Origin: Desulfobacterium sp.
GTDB taxonomy: Bacteria; Desulfobacterota; Desulfobacteria; Desulfobacterales; Desulfobacteraceae
Direction: 5' to 3'
DNA length: 64,000 nucleotides
Assembly: GCA_030145245.1 (NCBI GenBank)
Contig: JAQYWC010000008.1
Span: forward strand, 38,295 to 102,294
The notes beneath the pieces are model-generated. The model had not been told where the DNA came from and ran no database searches. It saw nothing but the letters and a program-made list of their open reading frames with translations. This document shows positions 55,970-64,000 of this stretch, piece after piece (position 1 is the stretch's first letter; every line of letters starts with the position of its first letter). The position numbers and the translations under genes were made by a program.

Positions 55970-56836
55970 ATGGCCGACCCTTGGAGCAGTACATCTCCCC
56001 ACCCCCATCTATCAACAGCTGATTTTAAGAAGCTGGCAGGTTTTATCCAGGAACGGCTCGGCATCAAGATGCCGGCGGTGAAAAAAGGGATGATCGAATC
56101 CCGCCTTCGCAAACGATTGAACCACCTGGACATAAAATTTTATTCCCACTATTGCGACTATCTTTTCAGCCCGGAGGGTGTGAAGGGTGAGTTGCCCCAT
56201 TTTATCGACGAGGTGACAACCAATAAGACCGATTTCTTCCGGGAGCCGAAGCATTTCACCTGTCTTGTGAATACGATCCTTCCAAAGTGGATCGCCGCCC
56301 AGGGGCCGGGAATGAGAAAAAAGCTGATGGCCTGGAGTTGTGCCTGCTCCCAGGGGGACGAACCCTATACCCTGTCCATGGTGTTAAGTGAATATGCCAG
56401 GCAAACCCCCGGGGTTGATTTTTCAATCCTTGCCACCGATATCTCAAACCGGGTGCTTGAAACGGCAAAAAAGGGGATTTACGATGTAAGCGAGATCGAG
56501 CCGGTTCCCATGGGGTTGAGAAAAAAGTATCTTTTGAGAAGCCGTGACAGGACCCGGGAGCTTGTCAGGATCGTGCCTGAACTGAGAAAAAAGGTGGACT
56601 TCCGGCGGCTCAATCTCATGGACAGGGAGTTTGGCATCGGGCACAAGATGGATATCATCTTCTGCCGGAATGTCACCATCTATTTTGACAATGAGACCAC
56701 GGAACAACTGTTGATCAAGCTGTGCAACCAGCTTGTGAAAGGCGGATTCATCTTCATGGGCCATTCCGAGTTCCTGGATTGTAAACGGCTGCCCCTTGTT
56801 GCAGTGGCACCCACGGTTTATCAAAAGGTGAGATAG
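55970..56836 (+). CDS. cheR: Chemoreceptor methyltransferase CheR
   Basis: 288 residues. The N-terminal helical domain is followed by the SAM-binding domain: [14 protein letters not shown] (motif I), ILATDIS and [12 protein letters not shown]. It methylates glutamates of the receptors to adapt the signal. The start has GAGG upstream, and a hairpin lies in the gap after cheW. cheB begins one base after its stop. Confidence 0.95.
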   Translation: MADPWSSTSPHPHLSTADFKKLAGFIQERLGIKMPAVKKGMIESRLRKRLNHLDIKFYSHYCDYLFSPEGVKGELPHFIDEVTTNKTDFFREPKHFTCLVNTILPKWIAAQGPGMRKKLMAWSCACSQGDEPYTLSMVLSEYARQTPGVDFSILATDISNRVLETAKKGIYDVSEIEPVPMGLRKKYLLRSRDRTRELVRIVPELRKKVDFRRLNLMDREFGIGHKMDIIFCRNVTIYFDNETTEQLLIKLCNQLVKGGFIFMGHSEFLDCKRLPLVAVAPTVYQKVR

Positions 56837-56837
56837 G

Positions 56838-57905
56838 ATGAAAAAGAAGATCCGGGTTCTGATTGTTGACGATTCCGCCCTGGTGCGTCAAACCCTTTCT
56901 GGGATACTCTCCTCTGATCCTGATATCGAGGTGATGGCAACCGCCTGCGATCCCTATGCGGCTGCCGGGAAGATGCGGGATGAAGTCCCGGACGTGATCA
57001 CCCTGGACGTTGAAATGCCCCGGATGGACGGTGTCACCTTTTTGAAGAAGCTCATGGCCCAGCACCCCATTCCCGTTGTGATCTGTTCAAGCCTTGCCGG
57101 GGAACAGTCGGCAACAGCCTTAAAGGCCCTTGAATTCGGGGCCGTGGAGATTATTCAGAAACCGGTTGTGGGGACAAAGAAATTTCTTGAGGAGTCAGGC
57201 ATACAGATCTGCGACAGTGTCAAGTCGGCTGCCCTCTCCCGCATAAAAAAGACCTCAGCGCTTAAAAAGGTCGAACCCAAGCTCAGTGCGGACGCCGTGC
57301 TTGCAGGACCCACACGGGCCATGCTGGAAACAACCGAAAAGGTCGTGGTCATGGGCGCCTCAACCGGAGGAACCGAAGCCCTCAGGGTCTTTTTGGAGCA
57401 ACTGCCAATGGATGCGCCCGGGATGGTGATCGTGCAGCATATGCCGGAGAATTTTACACGGGCATTTGCAAAACGCCTCAACGACCTATGCCGGATCTCC
57501 ATCAAAGAGGCTGAAAATAACGATTCCGTATTAAGGGGGCAGGTGCTGATCGCCCCAGGCAACGATCATTTGCTGCTCAAAAGAAGCGGTGCGCGGTACT
57601 ATGTTGAAGTGAGAACCGGCCCCCTGGTCTCCCGCCACCGGCCGTCTGTGGATGTTCTTTTCCGGTCTGCCGCCCGGTATGCCGGTAAAAATGCCGTGGG
57701 CGTCATTATGACCGGCATGGGAGACGACGGGGCAAAGGGGATGCTGGAGATGAAACAGGCCGGCGCCTTTACCATCGCCCAGGATGAGGCCTCCTGCGTG
57801 GTGTTTGGCATGCCCAATGAAGCGATCAAGCTCGGGGGGGTTGACAGGGTACTTTCCCTGGAACAGATTCCAGGAACGGTATTAGGGGAGTGTAAAAAAA
57901 AATAG
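56838..57905 (+). CDS. cheB: Chemoreceptor methylesterase/glutamine deamidase CheB
   Basis: 355 residues. Receiver domain with Asp57 ([10 protein letters not shown]), linker, then the esterase domain with the catalytic Ser in [10 protein letters not shown], His in QHMP and Asp in GMGDDGAKG. Phosphorylation by CheA activates removal of methyl groups. It begins one base after cheR and is directly followed by cheD. Confidence 0.95.
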   Translation: MKKKIRVLIVDDSALVRQTLSGILSSDPDIEVMATACDPYAAAGKMRDEVPDVITLDVEMPRMDGVTFLKKLMAQHPIPVVICSSLAGEQSATALKALEFGAVEIIQKPVVGTKKFLEESGIQICDSVKSAALSRIKKTSALKKVEPKLSADAVLAGPTRAMLETTEKVVVMGASTGGTEALRVFLEQLPMDAPGMVIVQHMPENFTRAFAKRLNDLCRISIKEAENNDSVLRGQVLIAPGNDHLLLKRSGARYYVEVRTGPLVSRHRPSVDVLFRSAARYAGKNAVGVIMTGMGDDGAKGMLEMKQAGAFTIAQDEASCVVFGMPNEAIKLGGVDRVLSLEQIPGTVLGECKKK

Positions 57906-58505
57906 GTGACTGAATTTTCAATCCCGGGCCAGGGAACCCTTGGCAGGGCGGTCCACCCCAAAAGGGTGACCATCTCCATTGGCGAGTACTATGCCAGCCG
58001 CAAGCCTGCTGTCATCTCCACCTTGCTCGGCTCCTGTGTTGCCGTCTGTCTGTTTGACCGGGAAAGAGAGATCGGGGGGATGAATCATATCCTCCTGCCC
58101 GGCCGGGCAGACCTGACAAATTACAACCTGCCGGCACGATTCGGCATCAATGCCATGGAGCTTCTGATCAATTCCCTCATGGAACTTGGTGCCGACCGGC
58201 GTGGGATCAGGGCCAAGGTGTTTGGTGGCGCCTGTGTTATTCCCGGTATCATCGAAAAGCAGGCTGTGGGCCGGAAGCTTGCGACCTTTGTCACCTCGTT
58301 TCTGGAAAAGGAAGGGATCAGAATCATCAGCAGGGACCTTGGGGGGGCCTATGTCAGAAACGTTTATTTTCATACCCGGACAGGGGATGTCTATCTGAAA
58401 CAGAGCCACTCGCTGAAGTCTTCCAGCCTGGTGCTTGAGGAGCAAAAAAAGTTCAGCCAGATCAGGGAGAAGCTCAAGGAGCCCATGGATGTGACGCTCT
58501 TCTAA
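57906..58505 (+). CDS. cheD: Chemoreceptor glutamine deamidase CheD
   Basis: 199 residues from a GTG that follows the cheB stop without gap. The catalytic region is LLGSCVAVCLFD (Cys nucleophile), with His in GGMNHILLP and Thr/Ser motifs further on (VFGGA). It deamidates receptor glutamines. A start-to-stop join with cheB implies coupled translation. Confidence 0.92.
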   Translation: MTEFSIPGQGTLGRAVHPKRVTISIGEYYASRKPAVISTLLGSCVAVCLFDREREIGGMNHILLPGRADLTNYNLPARFGINAMELLINSLMELGADRRGIRAKVFGGACVIPGIIEKQAVGRKLATFVTSFLEKEGIRIISRDLGGAYVRNVYFHTRTGDVYLKQSHSLKSSSLVLEEQKKFSQIREKLKEPMDVTLF

Positions 58506-58563
58506 AGTCCACGCCACGCTCTGAACACTCTTTTTAAAATTTAGATTATAAGCAGGAAAAAAT

Positions 58564-59295
58564 ATGGGGAAACTTTCGGTTTTGATTCTTGGGTTCAATC
58601 GGAGTCAGATATTGATGTTGAAAAATTATATTTCACCGTTAAATGCCAGAACCGTCCATGCCTTGAGGGGTGGTGAAGGTCTTGCCATTGCCGTGGAGGA
58701 ACGGTATTGAATTGAACTATGCGAAATACTGTCTGTCGATCCTGTGCTTTCAACCATTCCCACCGTGGTGATGGCCACAAAGAGCGACATCGGCAATGTC
58801 AAGCGCATGATGCAGTACGGCGCGGTATCCTCCATCTTAAAGCCGTTCAGTCTTGAGCAGCTCATCTTACGTTTGGAAAAGATCCTCGCCTACCAGTTTC
58901 AAATCCAGGTCAAGGAGAAGGAGAGGGCGGATACGGAACACAGCCTGTTGATCTCCGGCATGGCCAGTCTTGCAAACGCTTTGGAAGCCCGGGACCAATA
59001 TACCCTTGGCCACTCGGAAAGGGTTGGAGCCATTATCTCGGGGCTTGTGACATTATCCGGGGGCACGGAGGAGGAAATTGCCCGCTCACTCATCGGGGGC
59101 AAGCTCCATGATATCGGAAAAATCGGTATCAGGGACGATGTCCTGCTCAAGCCGGCAAAGCTCACCCTGGCGGAGTTTGAGCACATCAAGCAACACCCTG
59201 CCATGGGCGCGAACATTCTTAAATCCATTCCCCGCATTGCCGATATCCTCCCCATTGTTGAATGCCACCATGCAGCGGTTCCAGCTATCGCATAA
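58564..59295 (+). pseudogene. Broken response-regulator/HD-GYP phosphodiesterase gene
   Basis: From the ATG at 58564, a receiver-like start (SVLILGFNRSQILMLKNYISPL) lacks the acidic Asp pair. An in-frame TGA at 58708 falls where the phosphoacceptor segment should be, and about 15 codons of that segment are missing. The same frame then resumes with STIPTVVMATKSD..ILKPF, a coiled linker and an HD domain (GHSERV, KLHDIGKIGI, HPAMG), but ends at ECHH just before the GYP part. The gene carries an internal deletion, a stop and a missing 3' end. Confidence 0.8.
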
Positions 59296-59690
59296 GCAGT
59301 TTTCTTCCCTCGTCATGACCTGCTTGTTCTCCCCTGGACTGTATCATTTCCCAGCAGAAACTGTTCCAGTGTTTCACCCCCTTGGGTGTCCCATGTGAGA
59401 CACCTTCCATCCCTCCGGCATGGAAAAGAATTCATCGGATGAACGTCGGTCCGAATATCATGGAAAATTTGGAGATTTGAGGCTCTTTTTCAGCAATGGC
59501 ATGTCTGTTGCTTATTGGCCCTGGGCAGGTTGGTAAAAAATCAGGTTGCGTTGGATTCGGAGGACTGATAATAGCCGCCTTGGGGCAAAAAAATGAAAAA
59601 ACTACTTGTGGTGTCTGCGGTTCTCTCAATGGGATGAAGCCCCCCATGGCATTTCAAGGGCTTTAGAAAAACAAAGGGAAATCAGACAAG
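59296..59690. other. Intergenic region after broken HD-GYP gene
   Basis: 395 bp. It holds GGTGTC/GACACC, a short inverted repeat near 59384-59403, and the sigma-54-like site at 59497. No gene is evident. The first part may be the breakpoint of the deletion that removed the HD-GYP end. Confidence 0.5.
59497..59511 (+). promoter_or_regulatory. Candidate sigma-54 promoter of HBM receptor
   Basis: TGGCAT-N5-TTGC matches the -24/-12 sigma-54 pattern with correct GG-GC spacing. It lies 180 bp upstream of the receptor start. Confidence 0.45.
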
Positions 59691-61697
59691 ATGAACGGTT
59701 TTAAACGCATGACCCTTGGAACGAAACTTATCAGTGGGTTTACAATGATATTGCTTCTGCTGGCGGCTGTCGCCCTGTTGGGAGGCATTGAGTTGAACGC
59801 TTCTTCAGATGGTTTCATGGGCTACCGGGAGATGGCCCGGGACGCCAACCTGGCCGGTCGCATCCAGGCCCATATGCTGATGGCGCGCATGAACGTCAAG
59901 GATTTCATCATCACCGGCAGCGAAAAAGATAAAAGCCAGTTTAGAGAACACTATGATATGATGCTCTCCTTTCTTGGGACCTCAGAAAAGGAGATAAAGG
60001 ATCCCCATCGTGCTGCCAAGATCCGGGAGATAGAAAATTCTGTCAGCCAGTACAACGAGGGTTTCACAAAAGTGGTGGATCTCATGGAAAAACGGAAGCT
60101 TCATGAGAATGAAGTGCTGAACACCAACGGGCCTCTCATGGAAAATCTTCTTACCGGGATCATGGAATCGGCTGAAAGCGATGAAGAGGCAAGCATCGCG
60201 TTTAACGCAGGCCTGGCTTTGAAGCATATGCTGCTTGCCAGGATTTATGCGGCAAAATTCCTGGTTTCCAACACCCGGTCCCATGCCGACCGGGTGATTG
60301 CGGAATTCAAACTCATGCAGGAGATCCTTGACTTTCTGGACGGGGAAGAGCCCGACCCGGTCCGCCGTGAACTGCTGTCCAAGGTTGGGAATAGTAAAAA
60401 AATGTACATGGACGGTTTCACCGATCTGGTTGAAATCATCCATAGCCGCAATGCCATCATCACCACCACCCTGGATCGCATCGGTCCCAAGGTGGCTAAA
60501 CAGATCGAGGAGATAAAGCTTGATATCAAGGCTGTCCAGGATGAGCTGGGGCCCCGGCTCCAGGCGTCCAACAGCCGGGCTGTGACGTTTATTATATTGA
60601 TCAGCCTTGGGGCGTTGCTCATGGGTATCCTGATCGTCTTTTTTCTCACCCGCAGTGTGTTGAAACAGTTGGGGTGCGATCCGGCACAGCTCGCAGGGGT
60701 GGCCCGGAGCATTGCCCAGGGGGATTTCCTGGTGGAATTCAATACCGGAAAAAACAAGGAAATCCAGGGGGTATACCGGGACATGGAGATCATGACCATT
60801 AGTCTCAGGAAAACGTTCACGGATCTCAATGCAGGCGTTCAGACCCTGACCTCCTCCTCCTTTGAACTTGCCGCCATTTCGGATCAGATGGTTTCCGGCG
60901 CCGAAAACACCTCCAGCAAATCCAATACGGTTGCAGTCGCGGCAGAAGAGATGAGCTCTAATATGAACTCCGTGTCTGCGGCCACGGAACAGGCATCAGG
61001 CAACATCAATATGGTTGCGGCGGCAATGGAGGAGATGACGGCAACAATAGGCGAAATCGGTATGAACACGTCAACGGCAAGCACCATCACCGATGACGCT
61101 GTCATCCTGTCCGGGCAAGCCTCTGCCAAGGTGGAAGCGCTTGGGAAATCCGCCAGTGAAATCGGCCAGGTCACAGAGGCGATCAAAGAGATTTCCGAAC
61201 AGACCAATCTTCTCGCCCTGAATGCGACCATAGAGGCTGCCCGGGCCGGAGAAGCGGGGAAGGGGTTTGCTGTGGTGGCAGGCGAGATAAAGGAGCTGGC
61301 CATACAGACCTCAGCCGCCACCCTTGAGATTAAAAATCAGATAGATGGCATCCAGGGATCAACCACCGGGGCAATCAAAGAGATCCAGGGAATTTCAAAC
61401 GTCATCAATGATTTGAACGAACTTGTTACCACCATTGCCGCTTCGGTTGAGGAACAATCGGTAACAAGCAAGGAGGTCGCAGACAACATTGCCCAGGCAT
61501 CCCTTGGCACCCGGGAAATCACCGGAAACATCGCCCAGAGTGCAACCGTTTCCAGTGAAATTGCAATGGATATCAGCCAGGTTGACCAGGAAGCCGGCGA
61601 GATGTCAAACAGCAGTTCCCAGGTGCGTCTCAATGCGGCCGATTTGAAAAAACTGGCAGAGCAGCTTAAGGAGATGGTGGAAACGGTTCGATTTTAA
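59691..61697 (+). CDS. Methyl-accepting chemotaxis protein, helical (HBM-type) sensor
   Basis: 668 residues. An N-terminal helix (about 12-33) precedes a wholly alpha-helical periplasmic region of about 260 residues (signature [20 protein letters not shown] and a second bundle with [19 protein letters not shown]), the layout of HBM sensor domains. A helix (about 302-322), HAMP and signalling domain with [20 protein letters not shown] follow. HBM receptors such as McpS bind organic acids; the ligand here is unknown. It ends the chemosensory cluster. Confidence 0.93.
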   Translation: MNGFKRMTLGTKLISGFTMILLLLAAVALLGGIELNASSDGFMGYREMARDANLAGRIQAHMLMARMNVKDFIITGSEKDKSQFREHYDMMLSFLGTSEKEIKDPHRAAKIREIENSVSQYNEGFTKVVDLMEKRKLHENEVLNTNGPLMENLLTGIMESAESDEEASIAFNAGLALKHMLLARIYAAKFLVSNTRSHADRVIAEFKLMQEILDFLDGEEPDPVRRELLSKVGNSKKMYMDGFTDLVEIIHSRNAIITTTLDRIGPKVAKQIEEIKLDIKAVQDELGPRLQASNSRAVTFIILISLGALLMGILIVFFLTRSVLKQLGCDPAQLAGVARSIAQGDFLVEFNTGKNKEIQGVYRDMEIMTISLRKTFTDLNAGVQTLTSSSFELAAISDQMVSGAENTSSKSNTVAVAAEEMSSNMNSVSAATEQASGNINMVAAAMEEMTATIGEIGMNTSTASTITDDAVILSGQASAKVEALGKSASEIGQVTEAIKEISEQTNLLALNATIEAARAGEAGKGFAVVAGEIKELAIQTSAATLEIKNQIDGIQGSTTGAIKEIQGISNVINDLNELVTTIAASVEEQSVTSKEVADNIAQASLGTREITGNIAQSATVSSEIAMDISQVDQEAGEMSNSSSQVRLNAADLKKLAEQLKEMVETVRF

Positions 61698-61701
61698 CCG
61701 G

Positions 61702-62700
61702 TCACGGCTTTAGGCCCAGGAGGATGCCCGAGTCTGTGGGGCCTTTGTAGGGGGTGCGTTCTATGTTTTTTATCCCGGCCTTTGTCAGCATGGCCGTGAT
61801 CTCGGCCTCGGAGTAGGCCTGGCCGTTCTCGGTCCTGACCAGCATGTTCAGGGAGAAGAGGGCCGGGAACAGGGGGCCGTCCTTTGTGTTGTCCAGGATA
61901 AAGTCGTGGATGATGAGGGTGCCGCCGGGTTGAAGCACGGACACCGCCTTTTGGATGATCCGGTCGCAATCCTGGGGAGCGTCGCCGTGGAGGATGTGGG
62001 AGAGCCACACCGCGTCATAGCTTCCCGGGATGGCGTCTTTCAGGAAATCGCCCGCTTCAAATTCAATGACCTGGCCAAGGTCGAACTTTGCAACGGTTTT
62101 TTCCGCAAACGGCCGGGTGGTGGGAAGATCGAAGATGGTCGCCCTGAGACCCGGGTTGCTCTTGCAGAAGTGGATGGCATAGGTGCCGGGCCCGCCTCCC
62201 AGATCCAGGAGATGCTTTTTCCCGGAAAGGTCGAGGGTGGGAACCAGGGTGGGAGCCGTTGCCATGGCAATGTTGAACATGCCCATGAGAAAGCTTTCCC
62301 GCTGCTCCTGGTCCGTGAAACGGCTCTTTTGCTCTACAGCCTTGCCGGTTTTGACCGCTTCATCAAGCTTTGCCCAGGATTCCACCAGATGGAGGTGGTG
62401 CTGGATCATGAATCCAATATACCGGGGCGACGCTTTTGAGAGAAAGGTGGCGGCCATGGGGCGGTTAGCATAGGTGTCTCCCTGTTTCTCCAAAAGATCC
62501 ATGGCGCTGAGGGCGTCAAGGAGCATGGCAAGGGCTCGCCGGTCAAGGCCGAGGGCTGAGGCCGCCTTTATCGCCGTTGTTGGCCCTTGTTCAATGGCGG
62601 TGAAAAGATCGAGCTTTACACCGGCATGGAGGGCAAATGTCTGCCAGTAGGCGCCTGACAGCTCAAGAAGTTTTCCAGGGGTAAGTTCTTTTGTGGCCAT
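61702..62700 (-). CDS. SAM-dependent O-methyltransferase
   Basis: 332 residues from the ATG at 62700, which has a perfect GGAGGAG; the longer frame to 62832 runs through repeat family 1 and was rejected. An N-terminal winged-helix dimerisation domain (TAIKAASALGLDRRALAMLLDALSAMDLL) precedes the SAM domain with LLDLGGGPGTYA and the catalytic-region LSHILHGDAPQDC. This resembles hydroxyneurosporene/acetylserotonin O-methyltransferases. The acceptor is unknown. Its stop is four bases from the converging receptor gene. Confidence 0.9.
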   Translation of the reverse strand: MATKELTPGKLLELSGAYWQTFALHAGVKLDLFTAIEQGPTTAIKAASALGLDRRALAMLLDALSAMDLLEKQGDTYANRPMAATFLSKASPRYIGFMIQHHLHLVESWAKLDEAVKTGKAVEQKSRFTDQEQRESFLMGMFNIAMATAPTLVPTLDLSGKKHLLDLGGGPGTYAIHFCKSNPGLRATIFDLPTTRPFAEKTVAKFDLGQVIEFEAGDFLKDAIPGSYDAVWLSHILHGDAPQDCDRIIQKAVSVLQPGGTLIIHDFILDNTKDGPLFPALFSLNMLVRTENGQAYSEAEITAMLTKAGIKNIERTPYKGPTDSGILLGLKP

Positions 62701-62713
62701 GGATCTCCTCCTT

Positions 62714-62790
62714 ATTATTAGCCCTGATTCTCGTATTCTTTTGACAAAAAAATCAGAACTTTTTGGGGTTTTGGCTTGTTCGGGTGCGGT
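62714..62790 (+). repeat. Intergenic repeat family 1, copy C
   Basis: Shares TTAGCCCTGATTCTCGT, AAATCAGAACTTTTTGGGG and TTTGGCTTGTTCGGG with the copies at 11043 and 29701. It lies directly upstream of the methyltransferase start on the opposite strand. CTGATT and AATCAG can pair. Confidence 0.7.
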
Positions 62791-62919
62791 GAAGGTTTCT
62801 TTGTTGTTAATATAGGCGCCATGATCGGTCAAGGAAAAAGCGTGACCAAGGGGCGGCCATCTCCGATTTTAACAATACTGCTATCTACGATGGGCAAGGT
62901 GTGCGAGTGGTTCCGGCTC

Positions 62920-63471
62920 CTATTCTTGATACCGGTTCCCAACAATGGCGGCCCCGATGATCACCACCATGCCCGCGATCACCTGGGGTGCAACCTGCTG
63001 GTGATGGATCAGGGCCTCCGTGGCAAGGCATTGCAGTTCAAGCAGGTCTTGGCTGTCAAAGATGAGGGAGTGCAGGGTTGATAACCGCTTAAAAAGGCTG
63101 GGGTCACAAATGGTCTGGTCGGCAAAATAATGGGGATCCGGGGAGCGTTTCCCGGCTCCCCTTGCAATGCTTGAGAGCAGGGCGTCCTCAATGTAAAAGC
63201 TCTTCAGGTGACGGGTTCTTTGGGAACAGGGGGTGTTGGAATGGATCTCTCCCGGCGCAATGATGCTGTTGATTCCTGTGTCAAGGATGGTGGTTTCTCC
63301 TTTGACGGCAAAGGATTCCCGGCATCCTGTGTTCATCCAGATCACGTACCGGTCATGGAGATGGGCCGGAAATATAAAACCGCTGGTGCAGGACAAGAGC
63401 TCCATGCCCTTTATAAAGGAAGGGGTTTTATATCGGGTGTATGTCTGAGCCTGATCCACGTCCACGGGCAA
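62920..63471 (-). pseudogene. AraC sensor domain fused to EamA-type transporter tail
   Basis: 183 codons. The first ~150 residues match the cupin-type N-terminal domain of an AraC regulator (FIFPAHLHDRYVIWMNTG, INSIIAPGEIHSNTP). The expected DNA-binding half is absent. Instead the last ~24 residues, QVIAGMVVIIGAAIVGNR.., look like the final membrane helix and tail of an EamA/DMT transporter. The simplest reading is a deletion joining two neighbouring genes, an AraC regulator and its exporter. Function is unlikely. There is no strong binding site for the ATG at 63471. Confidence 0.65.
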
Positions 63472-63788
63472 GGTCTCCCATCAAAAGTTGAAAAGGGTTT
63501 GGACGAGTATAGCATAAATGGTGGGGACGCCCATAAAATTGTAACTTTCTCAAGGGGAACGTATCATTTTATGGGTGCACCACCCTTTTTCAGTCGTTCC
63601 CGTGGGGTGAATTGTGTTTTGTTATGGGGACAGATTTCAAATCTGTCCCCATGGATTCAATTATTGTAGGAAAATTCAGAAAATGAACCAATGGACTGGG
63701 ATGCCCGTGGAACGGGGGTTGTGAGGGGATGTGCCGGTAGTTGAAACCAGGTGCAGCGTAAAAAAACGCAGGTTGTTGAAAATACCCT
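63472..63788. other. Intergenic region before rRNA promoter
   Basis: 317 bp with the REP-like palindrome at 63624; no gene. Short ORFs crossing it are open by chance and overlap the rRNA leader. Confidence 0.6.
63624..63652. repeat. REP-like palindrome
   Basis: A 29-bp palindrome, ATGGGGACAGATTT-C-AAATCTGTCCCCAT, perfect in both arms around one central base. Its GGGGACAGATTT arm resembles terminal palindromes of REP/RAYT-type elements that I recall from related genomes. It lies between genes before the rRNA operon; no transposase is nearby. Confidence 0.6.
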
Positions 63789-63817
63789 TTGACAGAAACC
63801 GGAAAGCCATGTAGAAC
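63789..63817 (+). promoter_or_regulatory. rRNA operon promoter
   Basis: TTGACA, an exact 17-bp spacer and TAGAAC, followed by a ~140-bp leader to the 16S gene. Confidence 0.7.
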
Positions 63818-63868
63818 CCTTGAGTCTTTGTGAGACGGGAGCTTCTCTCCCACGGAGATTTTTGATTT

Positions 63869-63937
63869 TGATCTTTGAAAACTGGTTAGTGACATATAAA
63901 GATGAAGCGTGTCTTTTGGGTGCTTTTGAAAGCACGT
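63869..63937 (+). promoter_or_regulatory. rRNA leader: boxA-like site and processing hairpin
   Basis: TGATCTTTGAA at 63869-63879 resembles boxA antitermination sites. GTGCTTTTGAAAGCAC at 63922-63937 forms a short hairpin just before the 16S start. Confidence 0.45.
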
Positions 63938-63956
63938 AAAAGATATTCAAAGAATT

Positions 63957-64000
63957 TAACTGGAGAGTTTGATTCTGGCTCAGAATGAACGCTGGCGGCG
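63957..64000 (+). rRNA. rrs: 16S ribosomal RNA, 5' end (partial)
   Basis: AGAGTTTGATTCTGGCTCAG at 63964 is the universal 16S 5' segment (E. coli positions 8-27), followed by AATGAACGCTGGCGGCG. By this alignment the mature start is near 63957. The gene continues past the window, so taxonomic reading is not possible from 44 bases. Confidence 0.95.

Noticed and set aside
63590..63950. ORFs of 97-101 codons before the 16S gene
   Set aside because: They lie antisense to the rRNA promoter and leader.

Overview
The window looks like chromosome of a strictly anaerobic deltaproteobacterium, most likely a Desulfobacteraceae-type sulfate reducer. It carries a periplasmic selenocysteine formate dehydrogenase followed by a tetraheme cytochrome c3 and no membrane cytochrome b. 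It also has several acyl-CoA dehydrogenase and Etf genes, a polyferredoxin-nitroreductase, and many large chemoreceptors. The species cannot be fixed from this text alone. It ends in the first ~44 bases of a 16S rRNA gene.

Layout. (1) 1-5460: end of an alpha/beta hydrolase gene and two chemoreceptors. (2) 5460-13860: a minus-strand acyl-CoA operon (phosphatase, ACAD10/11-type dehydrogenase, TetR regulator, APH-type kinase, hydroxyacyl-CoA dehydrogenase, SDR, large acyl-CoA dehydrogenase, ferredoxin-nitroreductase). (3) 13962-19793: a Cache/PAS histidine kinase, nicotinate phosphoribosyltransferase and etfBA. The palindrome AACGAACGTTCGTT lies before the operon and a one-base variant lies before etfBA, so one TetR protein probably controls both. 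(4) 19790-22742: a double universal stress protein, a MarR regulator, broken remnants (flavodoxin, AraC) and a C_GCAxxG_C_C protein. (5) 22795-24871: an ECF sigma/anti-sigma unit with two secreted proteins. (6) 24995-31958: amino-acid uptake genes, a KamA-like radical SAM enzyme, a molybdopterin oxidoreductase, two LysE exporters and a low-GC TRIC-type channel gene. (7) 32222-37759: fdhE, Sec-fdhA, fdhB and cytochrome c3, ending at a 16-bp hairpin. (8) 38300-39729: a second amino-acid uptake pair without ATPase. (9) 39853-46780: a SNF2 helicase with an 844-residue partner, and aminopeptidase P. (10) 47408-61697: a chemosensory cluster (MCP-like soluble protein, STAS, CheY, CheA, MCP, CheW, CheR, CheB, CheD, a broken response regulator/HD-GYP gene and an MCP). 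(11) 61702-64000: a methyltransferase, an AraC/EamA chimeric remnant, a REP-like palindrome and an rRNA promoter/leader.

How the parts fit. Regions 2 and 3 read as a regulated route for 4-hydroxyacyl-CoA compounds: the kinase phosphorylates the 4-hydroxyl, the Asp-type dehydrogenase removes phosphate to give an enoyl-CoA, and electrons leave via Etf. This is inferred from the Pseudomonas LvaA/LvaC pathway and human ACAD10/11. The chemosensory cluster has every adaptation enzyme plus two unusual inputs (a receptor-like protein with two degenerate hairpins, and a STAS protein). Two families of short intergenic repeats and several gene remnants show active small-scale remodelling.
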